Source: Histidinibacterium lentulum
GTDB taxonomy: Bacteria; Pseudomonadota; Alphaproteobacteria; Rhodobacterales; Rhodobacteraceae
Direction: 5' to 3'
DNA: 64,000 nt
Assembly (NCBI RefSeq): GCF_003789055.1
Contig: NZ_ML119087.1
Location: 164,734 to 228,733 of the forward strand
Shown here: piece by piece, positions 1 through 8,443 of the stretch
Position numbering within the stretch: the first letter of the stretch is position 1
Layout of the letters: each line of letters starts with the position of its first letter
Notes under the pieces: generated by a model
What the model was told of the DNA's origin: nothing
Databases searched by the model: none
What the model saw: only the letters and a program-made list of their open reading frames with translations
Translations under genes and position numbers: made by a program

Positions 1-783
1 CTCCTTCGATGAGGGGGAGGAAAACGCCGGGATCAGCTCGGCGGAGGTGGTGGTGAAGCCGTAGAGCAGCCGCGTCAGGTAGAGGATCGCGTCGCTCACG
101 AAGGCGGGGGAGGGGGTGCCGCACAGATCCTCGACGATCACGCCGTCGAACCCCTGGAAACAGCCGTCCGTCATGGTGGCAAAGACGCAGCGGTCGAGGT
201 TGACGCCGGTGAACAGCAGCGTCGTGACCCCCAGCCGGCGCAGGATCTGGTCGAGCTCGTAGTCCCGGAACCCCGACAGCCGGTGCTTCGAGACATGGAT
301 GTCGCCGGGCTCCGCCGCGATGGTCTCGAGGCTGGCGGCGCCCCAGCCGCCGGCCACCAGAACCGGGCCGCGGGCGCCCGCTTCGCCGTAGCCGCGCGTC
401 CTGCCGCAGTTCGAGCCCTTGTCGATCACGTTCGCGGGCAGGTTGGCCAGATCGGCGCGCACGCCCCAGTTCAGATGGATGACCGGCACCTCCGCCGCCC
501 GGGCCGCGGCGCAGAGCGCGTTGATGCCGGGGACCAGCGCCGCCAGCGGGGCCACGTCCGCGCCCCGGTCGGCGGCGAACCAGCCGTCCGGGTGCAGGAA
601 ATCGTTCTGCATGTCGACGACGATCACCGCCGTGCGGGCCAGATCGAGCCGCAGCGGCGCGGGCGCGGCGCCGATCTCCACCGCGCGCACGGGCCGCTCT
701 GCCCGCACGAGGCTCACGCGGGCGCCGTCGCTCTGCCAGCGGTCGCGGGTCTGGCCTCTTGGATGGACGGTATCGGGCGGCAT
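1..783 (-). CDS. Cysteine hydrolase, isochorismatase family (3' end cut by window edge)
   Basis: The reading frame is open from an ATG at 783 to position 1, so the C-terminus lies outside the window; 261 codons are visible. The fold family is read from three motifs: VVDMQNDF with the catalytic Asp, a Lys in the stretch HVSKHRLS, and the nucleophile Cys in GVNLDRCVFAT. Together these give the Asp-Lys-Cys triad of isochorismatase-like amidohydrolases, which include biuret and ureidoacrylate amidohydrolases. Family members usually hydrolyse an amide or ureido bond and release ammonia. The gene is divergent from the LysR gene at 895, and its neighbour on the other side of that regulator is a guanidino ureohydrolase, so a role in nitrogen-compound breakdown is likely. 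The exact substrate cannot be read from the sequence. Confidence 0.85.
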   Translation of the reverse strand, partial: MPPDTVHPRGQTRDRWQSDGARVSLVRAERPVRAVEIGAAPAPLRLDLARTAVIVVDMQNDFLHPDGWFAADRGADVAPLAALVPGINALCAAARAAEVPVIHLNWGVRADLANLPANVIDKGSNCGRTRGYGEAGARGPVLVAGGWGAASLETIAAEPGDIHVSKHRLSGFRDYELDQILRRLGVTTLLFTGVNLDRCVFATMTDGCFQGFDGVIVEDLCGTPSPAFVSDAILYLTRLLYGFTTTSAELIPAFSSPSSKE

Positions 784-894
784 CGGCGAATCCCCAGTGT
801 CCGGGGCATGGTGCTGCGTCGCGGCGACCCTGTCTTGTGCTGGTTTTTCGGTATAGCGTTGCCCGAAACGCCACACGCCCGCCGGAGACCCGCC

Positions 895-1794
895 ATGAAG
901 CACCTGACGACCTTCCGCCTGATCGACGCCATCGCCCGCAGCGGCTCGATCCGCGCGGCGGCGGAACGGGTCTCCCAGACGCCGTCCGCCGTGCAGCGCC
1001 GCCTTCAGGCCTACGAGGACGATCTGGGCGAACAGATCTTCGAACGCACCTCGGGCGGCGTCCGGCTCAATGCCGCCGGAGAGCTGGCCATCGTGCATAT
1101 CCGCGAGGTTCTGGCCGAGACCGACCGCCTGCGCTCACGGCTGGCGGACCTGTCGGGCGTGCGCCGCGGTCATGTGGCCATCGCCTGCAGCCAGGCGCTG
1201 ACGCCCTATTTCCTGCCGGCCGAGATCGCCCGCTACCAGAGCGAGTTTCCCAAGGTGACCTTCGATGTCGAAGTGATGGAGCATTCCGCCGCCGCCGTGG
1301 CGATCGAGAATTTCAGCGTCGACGTGGCGCTGGTCTTCGACGAACGCAGCATGCCCGACTACGAGGTGCGGCTTGCCCTGCCGCAGAGGCTGGTGGCGAT
1401 CATGGCCGACGGGCATCCGCTGGCGCGGGAGAAGAGCCTGCGCCTGCGTCAGTGCCTCCAGTTCCCGCTGGTCCTGCCGACGCAGAATTTCGGTGGGCGC
1501 GCGCTGCTGGAACGGGCGCTTCAGGGCAAGTCCTTCGCCGAAGGCCCCCGCCTGCAAAGCAATTCCTTCGAGTATCTCAAGGCCCATGTCGCGCGGACCG
1601 ACGCCATCTGCTTCCAGATCCGCATCGGCGCGCCGCGCGATGGGACGGGGCAGGGGCTGGTCAGCCGCGAGATCGACGCCCGCGACATCGACGGCGGGTT
1701 CCTCTTCCTCGGTCAGCGCCACGGACGCATCCTGCCCGTGGCCTCCTCCCGGTTCGTCGAACACATCGCCCGGTCCTTGAACGAGACGGTGTGA
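895..1794 (+). CDS. LysR-family transcriptional regulator
   Basis: This 299-residue protein has the LysR length and layout. An N-terminal winged helix-turn-helix spans about residues 5-62, where RAAAERVSQTPSAVQRRLQ is the recognition region, and a substrate-binding domain follows. The ATG at 895 is preceded by GGAGA at a normal distance. The frame stays open upstream, but the LysR homology begins at this ATG. It is transcribed away from the cysteine hydrolase gene, the usual arrangement for a LysR regulator controlling its divergent neighbour. The ligand is unknown. Confidence 0.85.
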   Translation: MKHLTTFRLIDAIARSGSIRAAAERVSQTPSAVQRRLQAYEDDLGEQIFERTSGGVRLNAAGELAIVHIREVLAETDRLRSRLADLSGVRRGHVAIACSQALTPYFLPAEIARYQSEFPKVTFDVEVMEHSAAAVAIENFSVDVALVFDERSMPDYEVRLALPQRLVAIMADGHPLAREKSLRLRQCLQFPLVLPTQNFGGRALLERALQGKSFAEGPRLQSNSFEYLKAHVARTDAICFQIRIGAPRDGTGQGLVSREIDARDIDGGFLFLGQRHGRILPVASSRFVEHIARSLNETV

Positions 1795-1800
1795 CCCGCC

Positions 1801-2745
1801 TCAGCGTGGCCGCGCGGGCAGGAGGCACAGCATCTCGTAAAGCAGGTTGGCCGCGATCAGCGCGGTGTTGCCCGTGGGATCGTAGGGCGGCGAGACCTCC
1901 ACCAGGTCCGCGCCCACGATGTTGAGCCCCGCCATGCCGCGCACGATCTCCAGCGCCTGCCAGGTCGACAGCCCGCCAAGCTCCACCGTCCCCGTTCCCG
2001 GCGCGAAGGCCGGATCGAGGCTGTCGATGTCGAAGCTCAGGTAGACCGGCGAATCCCCCACCGTCGCCCGCACCCGCTCCATCAGTGGCGTCAGGGACCG
2101 GTGCCAGCACTCCTCCGCCTGCACGACGGTCCAGCCCTGCCGGCGGCCCCAGTCGAAATCGTCCGCCGCATAGCCCGTACCGCGCAGCCCGATCTGGAAC
2201 ACCCGGTCGTTCTGCAGACACCCCTCTTCCCACGCCCGCCGGAAGGGACAGCCGTGGGCGACGGTCTCGCCAAACATGTGCTCGTTGATGTCGGCATGGG
2301 CATCCACATGCACCAGCGCCACAGGCCCGTGCCGTTCCTTCATGGCGCGCAGGATCGGCCAGGTCAGCGTATGGTCCCCGCCCAGCGTCAGCGGCACGGC
2401 GCCATGGGCGAGGATGCCGCGATAATGCTCCGCAATGATCTCCACCGACTTCTTCAGATCGAAGGTGTTGATCGGCACGTCCCCGATATCGGCCACCTGC
2501 AAGGCGTCGAAGGGCGCGGCGCCCGTGGCCATGTTGTAGGGCCGGATCATCCGGCTCTCGTCGCGGATCTGCCGCGGGCCCAGCCGCGTGCCCGGACGAT
2601 TCGACGTCCCGATGTCCATGGGAATGCCCACGAAACAGGCATCGAGCCCCTCGGCGGTCTCCTGCGCGGGCAGGCGCATCATCGTGGCAGGCCCGCCGAA
2701 GCGCGGCATCTCGTTGCCGCCAAGGGGCTGGTTCAACTCGCTCAT
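1801..2745 (-). CDS. speB: Agmatinase-family ureohydrolase, guanidinobutyrase-like
   Basis: This 314-residue enzyme should cleave a guanidino group to urea plus an amine, using a binuclear Mn centre. The metal-ligand motifs of the arginase/agmatinase family are all present: H125 in GGDH, D148/H150/D152 in DAHAD, and D239/D241 in SFDIDSLDP. The N-terminal stretch GGNEMPRFGGPATMMRLP and the later VEVSPPYD are, from memory, close to Pseudomonas guanidinobutyrase and guanidinopropionase rather than to classical SpeB, so 4-guanidinobutyrate or a similar guanidino acid is a better guess than agmatine. The start ATG overlaps the stop of the upstream TetR gene by 4 nt, indicating translational coupling. 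The symbol speB denotes the family only. Confidence 0.85.
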   Translation of the reverse strand: MSELNQPLGGNEMPRFGGPATMMRLPAQETAEGLDACFVGIPMDIGTSNRPGTRLGPRQIRDESRMIRPYNMATGAAPFDALQVADIGDVPINTFDLKKSVEIIAEHYRGILAHGAVPLTLGGDHTLTWPILRAMKERHGPVALVHVDAHADINEHMFGETVAHGCPFRRAWEEGCLQNDRVFQIGLRGTGYAADDFDWGRRQGWTVVQAEECWHRSLTPLMERVRATVGDSPVYLSFDIDSLDPAFAPGTGTVELGGLSTWQALEIVRGMAGLNIVGADLVEVSPPYDPTGNTALIAANLLYEMLCLLPARPR

Positions 2746-3365
2746 GCGTCCTCCGTGGCGATCATCGCAGCCAGCGGCCGCATCTGCGCCGCCACCGCGC
2801 AGCGCAGGGCCTCCAGCGTCATCGAGTCGTCCTTCACGAACTCGATGAACATCATGTTCAGGTTGTTGAAGATCAACTCGCCGAAGGGCTCGGGGTCGAT
2901 GTCGTCCCGCACCTCTCCCCGCTCCTTCAGCCGTGCCACCAGCTCGATCACCTGCCCGCAGAGCTTGCGGTCGAGGGCGGAGTAATGCTGCCCGTTGCGG
3001 GTGTCGGGCGCCTCGATCGACAGGGCCATGGCGGTGCGCCACATCTCCTTGCTGAGATAGTTCAGCGAGTGGTCGTAATACTCGAAGATCAGCGCGAGAA
3101 GCGCGGTCTCCACGCCGCGCGGCGGATCGGCGACGATGGCGCTGCCGATCCCGATGACCTCCTCCACCTCCAGCGCCACGGTGGCGATCAGGATGTCGCC
3201 CTTGGTCTGGTAGTAGTTGTAGACGGTGCCGACCGACACATCCGCCCGGTCCGCCAACTCGTCGAGCCGGACCGCGCGGTAGCCCCGCGCGCGGAACATC
3301 CTGACCGCGGCATCAAGAATGCGTCGCTCGCGGTCCGCCTTCTGCCTGTCGCGCAAGCCCGTCAT
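2742..3365 (-). CDS. TetR/AcrR-family transcriptional regulator
   Basis: The protein has a TetR helix-turn-helix in its first 55 residues (RLDELADRADVSVGTVYNYY) and an all-helical C-terminal ligand domain. The ATG at 3365 (207 residues) is chosen because GGGAGAACGG lies directly before it. A longer start at 3398 is possible but has no good ribosome-binding site. It is the first gene of a two-gene operon with the ureohydrolase, overlapping it by 4 nt, and is divergent from the ABC importer starting at 3490. The shared 124-bp region contains an inverted repeat suitable as its operator. The likely role is to repress the ureohydrolase and/or the importer until a guanidino or polyamine ligand is bound. 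The ligand is inferred from neighbours. Confidence 0.85.
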   Translation of the reverse strand: MTGLRDRQKADRERRILDAAVRMFRARGYRAVRLDELADRADVSVGTVYNYYQTKGDILIATVALEVEEVIGIGSAIVADPPRGVETALLALIFEYYDHSLNYLSKEMWRTAMALSIEAPDTRNGQHYSALDRKLCGQVIELVARLKERGEVRDDIDPEPFGELIFNNLNMMFIEFVKDDSMTLEALRCAVAAQMRPLAAMIATEDA

Positions 3366-3405
3366 CCGTTCTCCCGGCGTAAATTGAGCCAAATCCAAAA
3401 TTTAT

Positions 3406-3433
3406 GTTGACTGCAAAAATGAACGCACTCAAC
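3406..3433. promoter_or_regulatory. Candidate TetR operator (imperfect inverted repeat)
   Basis: GTTGACTGC at 3406-3414 and GCACTCAAC at 3425-3433 form an inverted repeat with 8 of 9 positions matching and a 10-bp spacer. It sits in the AT-rich divergent region between the TetR gene and the ABC importer, where an operator for both directions would be expected. No binding data are available from the sequence. Confidence 0.4.
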
Positions 3434-3489
3434 TTTTTTCTTCAGAAGCCGCCCCCGATGCGGCCCGCACATGGATCAGGGAGACGCGA

Positions 3490-4548
3490 ATGACCTACAG
3501 GACCTTCACCCGCCTCGCCGCGACCACGGCCCTCGCCGGCCTCGGCGGGGCCGCCGCCGCGCAAGAGGAACTCAACGCGCTGGTCTGGTGCGACCACACC
3601 GACCCCGCGCTGATCGAGCCCTTCGAGGAGGCGCACGGCGTCACCGTGAACCTGCGCGAGTACGAGGGCACGGGCGCCGCGCTCGCCCTCCTGGAGCAGT
3701 CCCGCCCCGGCGACTGGGACGTTCTGGTGATCGACGGCATCGACGTCTTCCGCGCCATCGACGCGGGCATCCTCGCCGCCCTGCCCGAGGAGGAGCTGCC
3801 CACCGCCGACTTCTTCCCCGAGGTCGTGATGGCCGAGAACAACAGCCGCGACGGCGTCACCTACGCGGTGACCGAGAAATTCGGCTACAACACCATCTCC
3901 TACAACGCGAACGCGGTGGACCCCGCCGACATGGAGGACCTGACCCGCGTCTGGTCAGAGGCCTATGACGGCCGCATCTCGATCTACGACTACTACCTGC
4001 CGGTGATGGGCCTCGCCGCCATGGCGCAGGGCATCGACACGGCCGCCATCGACGCCGAGGCGCTGGGCCCCATCGGCGAGACGCTCGCCGAGATGCGCAG
4101 CCGTGCCGCCTCCGTCGCCGGCGTCGTGGCCGCCCAGACCGCGCTCGCCACGGGCGAGGTCGATATCGTCGTCGGCGGCGGCGAGTGGCTGACCGCGGTG
4201 CTGGCCGAGGAACGCCCGGAACTGACCTGGACGATCCCCTCGCAGGGCGCCGTGCGCTGGACCCAGTCCATCGGCGTGCTCGAAGGCAGCGAGAATCCCG
4301 ATCTCGCCCTCGAATTCGTCAAGTATATCGTCAGCCCCGAGGGCCAGGCCCGCCTCGCCACCTCCTCCTGTTTCTGGGGGATGCCCGCCAATGCCGCGGC
4401 GGGCGACGTGCTGACCGACGAGCAGAAGGCCGTGCTGCGCTGGGACGACCAGGAGGACTACCTCGCCCGCACGCAGCTCTACCCCGCACCCGATACCGAC
4501 CTCGACATCGAGATGCAGGACCTCTGGCTGAACACCCTTCAGCAGTGA
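3490..4548 (+). CDS. ABC importer substrate-binding protein, spermidine/putrescine type
   Basis: The 352-residue product has a signal peptide with likely cleavage after A24, followed by a bilobal periplasmic binding protein of the PotD/PotF type (LVWCDHTDPALIEPFEEAHG near the mature N-terminus). It should capture substrate in the periplasm and deliver it to the two permeases encoded next. GGGAGA precedes the ATG at a good distance. Its stop overlaps the GTG start of the first permease by 4 nt, so SBP, permease, permease and ATPase form one operon. The position next to a guanidino ureohydrolase suggests a guanidino or polyamine substrate; the sequence does not define it. Confidence 0.85.
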   Translation: MTYRTFTRLAATTALAGLGGAAAAQEELNALVWCDHTDPALIEPFEEAHGVTVNLREYEGTGAALALLEQSRPGDWDVLVIDGIDVFRAIDAGILAALPEEELPTADFFPEVVMAENNSRDGVTYAVTEKFGYNTISYNANAVDPADMEDLTRVWSEAYDGRISIYDYYLPVMGLAAMAQGIDTAAIDAEALGPIGETLAEMRSRAASVAGVVAAQTALATGEVDIVVGGGEWLTAVLAEERPELTWTIPSQGAVRWTQSIGVLEGSENPDLALEFVKYIVSPEGQARLATSSCFWGMPANAAAGDVLTDEQKAVLRWDDQEDYLARTQLYPAPDTDLDIEMQDLWLNTLQQ

Positions 4549-5396
4549 GCGCGCAGACCGCCACGATCCGGGGCTGGGGCTTTCTCGCCCCGGCCGTTCT
4601 CTGGACGCTGGCGTTCTTCATCGTGCCCTTCGTCGTGATGGGCGCGATGAGCCTTGCCACGCTGGACGGGCGCACGCTCGTCTGGGGCCTCAGCCTCGAC
4701 AACTACCGCGAACTCGCGGGGCAGGCCTATCTCGCCCGCGCCATCGCCGTGTCGCTGGAAATCACCCTGACCGTCACCCTGGTGTCGGTCCTTCTGGCCT
4801 ATCCGCTGGCATGGATCATCGCCTACCGCGTCCCGCCGCGCTGGCAGAGGCTGGTGCTCCTCCTCGCGATCCTGCCGTTCTGGACCTCCTACGTCGTGCG
4901 CTCCTACGCCTGGCTTCTGGTGCTGGCGCGCGACGGGGTGGTGAACCAGACGCTGATGGGCCTTGGCCTGATCGCCGAGCCGCTGACGCTGGCGAACACC
5001 CGCTTCGCCACAGTGACGGGCTTCGTCCATTTCTTCGTGATGCTGCTGACGCTGACGATCTACGCCAATCTCGTCCAGCTCTCGCCGAACTACCGCAAGG
5101 CGGCGATGGACCTCGGCGCCAATGCCTTTCAGACCTTCCGGCACGTGATCCTGCCGCTGACCCTCCCGGGCATCATGACCGGCGCCTTCCTGACCTTCGT
5201 CCTGTGCATCGGCGACTACATCACGCCGCAGATCCTCGGCGGGAACACCGAACTGACCGTGCCGCAGGTGATCATGGTCCAGCTCGGCCGGCGCGCCGAT
5301 TTCCCGCTTGCCGCGGCGCTGGCCATCGTGCTCATGGGCATCGTGACGCTGGCCTATCTCGCCATGGCGCGCTGGCTGAGGCTCGACCGGCTGTGA
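4545..5396 (+). CDS. ABC importer permease, PotB type
   Basis: This is a 283-residue inner-membrane protein with about six hydrophobic segments. The cytoplasmic EAA loop near the C-terminal third (RKAAMDLGANAFQTFRHVIL) docks on the ATPase. The start is a GTG at 4545 that overlaps the SBP stop as GTGA. The upstream open frame is a GC-driven extension without homology. It forms the translocation channel together with the next permease. Confidence 0.85.
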   Translation: MSAQTATIRGWGFLAPAVLWTLAFFIVPFVVMGAMSLATLDGRTLVWGLSLDNYRELAGQAYLARAIAVSLEITLTVTLVSVLLAYPLAWIIAYRVPPRWQRLVLLLAILPFWTSYVVRSYAWLLVLARDGVVNQTLMGLGLIAEPLTLANTRFATVTGFVHFFVMLLTLTIYANLVQLSPNYRKAAMDLGANAFQTFRHVILPLTLPGIMTGAFLTFVLCIGDYITPQILGGNTELTVPQVIMVQLGRRADFPLAAALAIVLMGIVTLAYLAMARWLRLDRL

Positions 5397-6166
5397 GACG
5401 CCTCGTGCCCTGGGCCTACGCCCTCGCCCTCTTCGGCTTCATCTACCTGCCGGTGGCCACGCTGGTGCTGTTCTCCTTCCAGAACGGCAGCCTCCCCGTG
5501 CCGCCCTTCAACGGGCCGAGCCTGCGCTGGTACGGCGACGTCCTCGGCGACGACCGCCTTGTGGAGGCGCTGCTCAACTCGCTGATGGTGGCGCTCGGGT
5601 CTTCCGCCATTGCCGTGGCGCTGGGCTTCTCCGCCGCCTATGCCCTCGCGCGGCACGTCCTGCCGGCCTCCGCGCTCTGGCGCGCGCTGCTGATCGCGCC
5701 GCTGACGGTCAGCTACCTGATCGTGGGCCTCGGCCTTCTGATCGTGGTGCAGCGCCTCGGCCTCGGCCTCTCGCTCTGGACCGCCGGGATCGGCCATGTC
5801 GTCATCAACCTGCCGATCGCCTTCGCCATCATCTACGCCTCCATGGGCGCGCAGCAGCAGAACGCCGAACGCGCCGCGCGCGATCTGGGCGCGGACGAGG
5901 CGCGCGTGGTGCTGCTCGTGACCGTGCCGATGCTGGCGCCCGCGATCCTCGCCGCCTTCTTCCTGTCCGTGACGCTCAGCTGGGACGAATTCATCATCGC
6001 CTTCCTTCTGACCCGCTTCGACGTCACCTTGCCGGTGGAGATCTGGTCCATGCTCCGCTCGGGCCTCTCGCCACGGCTCAACGCCATCGGCAGCCTTGTC
6101 TTCCTCGTGTCGGTCAGCGCCGTCCTTCTTCTCGAACTCACCGTCTTCAGGAAACGCCGCAGATGA
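5393..6166 (+). CDS. ABC importer permease, PotC type
   Basis: A 257-residue membrane protein with about six transmembrane segments and an EAA loop (ERAARDLGADEARVVLLVTV). The start is a GTG at 5393 overlapping the previous stop by 4 nt, and its own stop overlaps the ATPase start by 4 nt. It pairs with the preceding permease in the importer. A cytosolic N-terminus followed immediately by a hydrophobic helix is typical of PotC. Confidence 0.85.
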   Translation: MRRLVPWAYALALFGFIYLPVATLVLFSFQNGSLPVPPFNGPSLRWYGDVLGDDRLVEALLNSLMVALGSSAIAVALGFSAAYALARHVLPASALWRALLIAPLTVSYLIVGLGLLIVVQRLGLGLSLWTAGIGHVVINLPIAFAIIYASMGAQQQNAERAARDLGADEARVVLLVTVPMLAPAILAAFFLSVTLSWDEFIIAFLLTRFDVTLPVEIWSMLRSGLSPRLNAIGSLVFLVSVSAVLLLELTVFRKRRR

Positions 6167-7200
6167 CCGCCTCCGTCACGCTCGACCGCATCGGCCACAG
6201 CTTCGGCTCGTTCCGCGCGCTCCAGTCCATCGAGCTGGAGATCGCCGCCGGGGAATACGTCACCCTGCTCGGCCCTTCGGGCTGCGGAAAGACGACGCTC
6301 CTGTCGATCCTGGGCGGCTTTCTGACCCCCGACCAGGGCCGCGTCCTGATCGGCGGGCGCGACGTCACCGCGCTGCCCGCCGCCAGGCGCCCCACCGCCA
6401 CGACCTTCCAGGACTACGCGCTCTTTCCCCACATGAGCCTGCGCGACAACGTCGGCTTCGGCCTGCGCATGGCGGGCGTGCCGAGGCGCGAGCGTCACGC
6501 CCGCGCCGAGGAAAAGCTCGACATGGTGGGCCTGAAACACGCCGCCGCCGCCCGCCCGCACGAACTCTCCGGAGGCCAGCGCCAGCGCGTCGCCCTCGCC
6601 CGCGCTCTCGCGGTGGAGCCTGACGTGCTGTTGCTCGACGAACCCCTCGGCGCGCTCGACCTCAAGCTCCGCCGCGCCATGCAGGACGAGCTGAAGAGCA
6701 TCCAGCGCCGCGTCGGCACCACCTTCGTCCATGTCACCCACGACCAGGAGGAGGCCATGGCCATCGCCGACCGCATCGTCGTGATGAACGCGGGCCGGAT
6801 CGAGGACGCGGGCCCCCCCGCCCGCATCTACCGGCACCCGGCAAGCCTTTTCGCCGCCGAGTTCATGGGCGAGACCAACCGCTTCGCCGGAGAGGGCAGG
6901 GGCGACGGCATCGCCACCCCCTTCGGCGTCATCGACCGCCAGCCCCCCGCCCATGGCCCCCTCACCCTCTGCCTGCGCCCCGAGGCCCTGCGCCCCGGCG
7001 CGGGCAGCCTCCGGATCGGCCCGTCCCGCGTGCTCGACGCCGCCTTCTTCGGCACCCATTGCCGCGCCCATGTCCGGCCCGACGCCGCGCCGGACCTGAC
7101 GCTGGTGGCCCACCTGCCGCCCACCGACCTGCCCGAGCCCGGCCAGATGCTGGACCTCGCCGCCGTCACCGACGATCTTGCCGCCTTCCCCGCGGAGTAA
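6163..7200 (+). CDS. ABC importer ATP-binding protein, PotA type
   Basis: This 345-residue ATPase carries a Walker A (GPSGCGKTT), a signature (LSGGQRQRVALARAL), a Walker B (VLLLDEPLGALD) and a switch His (VTHDQEEAM). A C-terminal extension corresponds to the regulatory TOBE domain of PotA/MalK-type subunits. It energises the importer encoded by the three genes before it. The ATG overlaps the permease stop as ATGA. Confidence 0.9.
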   Translation: MTASVTLDRIGHSFGSFRALQSIELEIAAGEYVTLLGPSGCGKTTLLSILGGFLTPDQGRVLIGGRDVTALPAARRPTATTFQDYALFPHMSLRDNVGFGLRMAGVPRRERHARAEEKLDMVGLKHAAAARPHELSGGQRQRVALARALAVEPDVLLLDEPLGALDLKLRRAMQDELKSIQRRVGTTFVHVTHDQEEAMAIADRIVVMNAGRIEDAGPPARIYRHPASLFAAEFMGETNRFAGEGRGDGIATPFGVIDRQPPAHGPLTLCLRPEALRPGAGSLRIGPSRVLDAAFFGTHCRAHVRPDAAPDLTLVAHLPPTDLPEPGQMLDLAAVTDDLAAFPAE

Positions 7201-7203
7201 CCC

Positions 7204-7935
7204 ATGGACAGAGCCCGCCCCGAAGACTGGTATGCCACCGAGACGAAGCCCGACGGCGTCACGCTGATCCACGAGCCCTTCATCCAGCCCTTCTACCGCT
7301 GCAACATGTGGCACGTGCGCGGCCGCGACCGCGACATGCTGGTCGACAGCGGCATGGGCGTGGTGTCCCTGCGCCAATGGGTGCCGCTGGTGACCGAACG
7401 CGCCCTGACGGCGGTCGCGAGCCATACCCATTTCGACCACATCGGCTGCCACCACGAATTTCCGGACCGCTGCGTCCACAGCGCCGAGGCCCATATCCTC
7501 GCCGCGCCCGCCAATGCCGCCACCCTCGCCGATCCCTATGTGACCGACGAGATCTTCGACCGCCTGCCGCCCTTGCCCTACAGCTCCGCCACCTATTCCG
7601 TCCGCTCTGCCCCCGCGACGCGGCTGGTGGAGGACGGCGACGTCATCGACCTCGGCGACCGCCACTTCGAGGTGATCCACACCCCCGGTCATTCCCCCGG
7701 CGGCATCGCCCTCTGGGAGGCCGCGACGCAGACGCTCTTCTCCGGAGACATCGTCTACGACGGCCCCCTGATCGAGGACACCTACCATTCGGATGCCGCC
7801 GACTATCACCGCTCGATGGTCCGCCTGCACGATCTGCCCGTCCGCACCGTCCATGGCGGGCATTTCCCCAGCTACGACGGCGCCCGCCACCGCGCCATCA
7901 TCCGCGCCTGGCTCGACGCGCGGGAGCGTGCTTAG
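7204..7935 (+). CDS. Metallo-beta-lactamase-fold hydrolase
   Basis: The 243-residue protein has the zinc-binding motif SHTHFDHIG (H74, H76, D78, H79), a further ligand site HTPGHSPG, and FSGDIVYDG with the bridging Asp. These define the MBL fold shared by glyoxalase II-like and lactonase-like enzymes. It starts 3 nt after the ATPase stop, so it belongs to the importer operon and probably acts on an intermediate of the imported substrate. The reaction is not identifiable from the sequence. Confidence 0.85.
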   Translation: MDRARPEDWYATETKPDGVTLIHEPFIQPFYRCNMWHVRGRDRDMLVDSGMGVVSLRQWVPLVTERALTAVASHTHFDHIGCHHEFPDRCVHSAEAHILAAPANAATLADPYVTDEIFDRLPPLPYSSATYSVRSAPATRLVEDGDVIDLGDRHFEVIHTPGHSPGGIALWEAATQTLFSGDIVYDGPLIEDTYHSDAADYHRSMVRLHDLPVRTVHGGHFPSYDGARHRAIIRAWLDARERA

Positions 7936-8026
7936 GTTTCCCCGAAGCAACGCGACGCCAGCCCGTCCTTTCTTTCCGCGCCCGCTATGGCAGTCTGCAC
8001 CCGGACCCTTGGGAGGACGACAGGAC

Positions 8027-8443
8027 GTGACCCACACGCGGCTGCGCAAGTTCAACACGCGCGACACCTATCCCGAGCAGAAGCTCGACAACGACCTCTG
8101 CCAGGCCGTCGTGACCCATGGCGGGCGCACCGTCTGGCTGCGCGGCCAGTGCCCGCAGGACCTCGACGATTTCACCAACATCGCCAGCCACGACCCCGCG
8201 GAGCAGACCCACAAGGTCATGCAGAACATCCGCCAGCTGATCGAGGAGGCCGGGGGCACCATGGAGCATCTCGTGAAGGTGGTGGTCTACATCACCGACG
8301 TGCGCCACCGCGAGGCGGTCTACCGCACCATGGGCGAGTATATCCGCGGCGTGCATCCCGTCTCCACCGGCCTTGTGGTCAGCGCGCTCGCCCGGCCCGA
8401 ATGGCTGGTGGAGATCGACGCCACGGCGGTGATCCCGGAATGA
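8027..8443 (+). CDS. RidA-family (YjgF/YER057c/UK114) protein
   Basis: The 138-residue product has the RidA core, including LVKVVVYITDVRHREAVY and a typical C-terminal strand pair. RidA proteins hydrolyse reactive enamines and imines released by PLP or flavin enzymes acting on amines. The GTG start at 8027 follows GGGAGGA and gives the normal family length. It lies in a run with the MBL hydrolase and the DUF1028 gene, overlapping the latter by 4 nt. In this context it may clear imines made by the amine-degrading enzymes of the island, which is inference. Confidence 0.85.
   Translation: MTHTRLRKFNTRDTYPEQKLDNDLCQAVVTHGGRTVWLRGQCPQDLDDFTNIASHDPAEQTHKVMQNIRQLIEEAGGTMEHLVKVVVYITDVRHREAVYRTMGEYIRGVHPVSTGLVVSALARPEWLVEIDATAVIPE

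Noticed and set aside
1740..3489. Guanidine riboswitch near the ureohydrolase
   Set aside because: I looked for a structured leader around the ureohydrolase and importer genes but could not see a convincing conserved riboswitch core; a covariance-model search would be needed.
5833..8067. 744-codon open frame antisense to the permease, ATPase and MBL genes
   Set aside because: GC-driven shadow; composition is Gly/Ala/Asp/His-rich with no domain, and it runs opposite to clearly coding genes.
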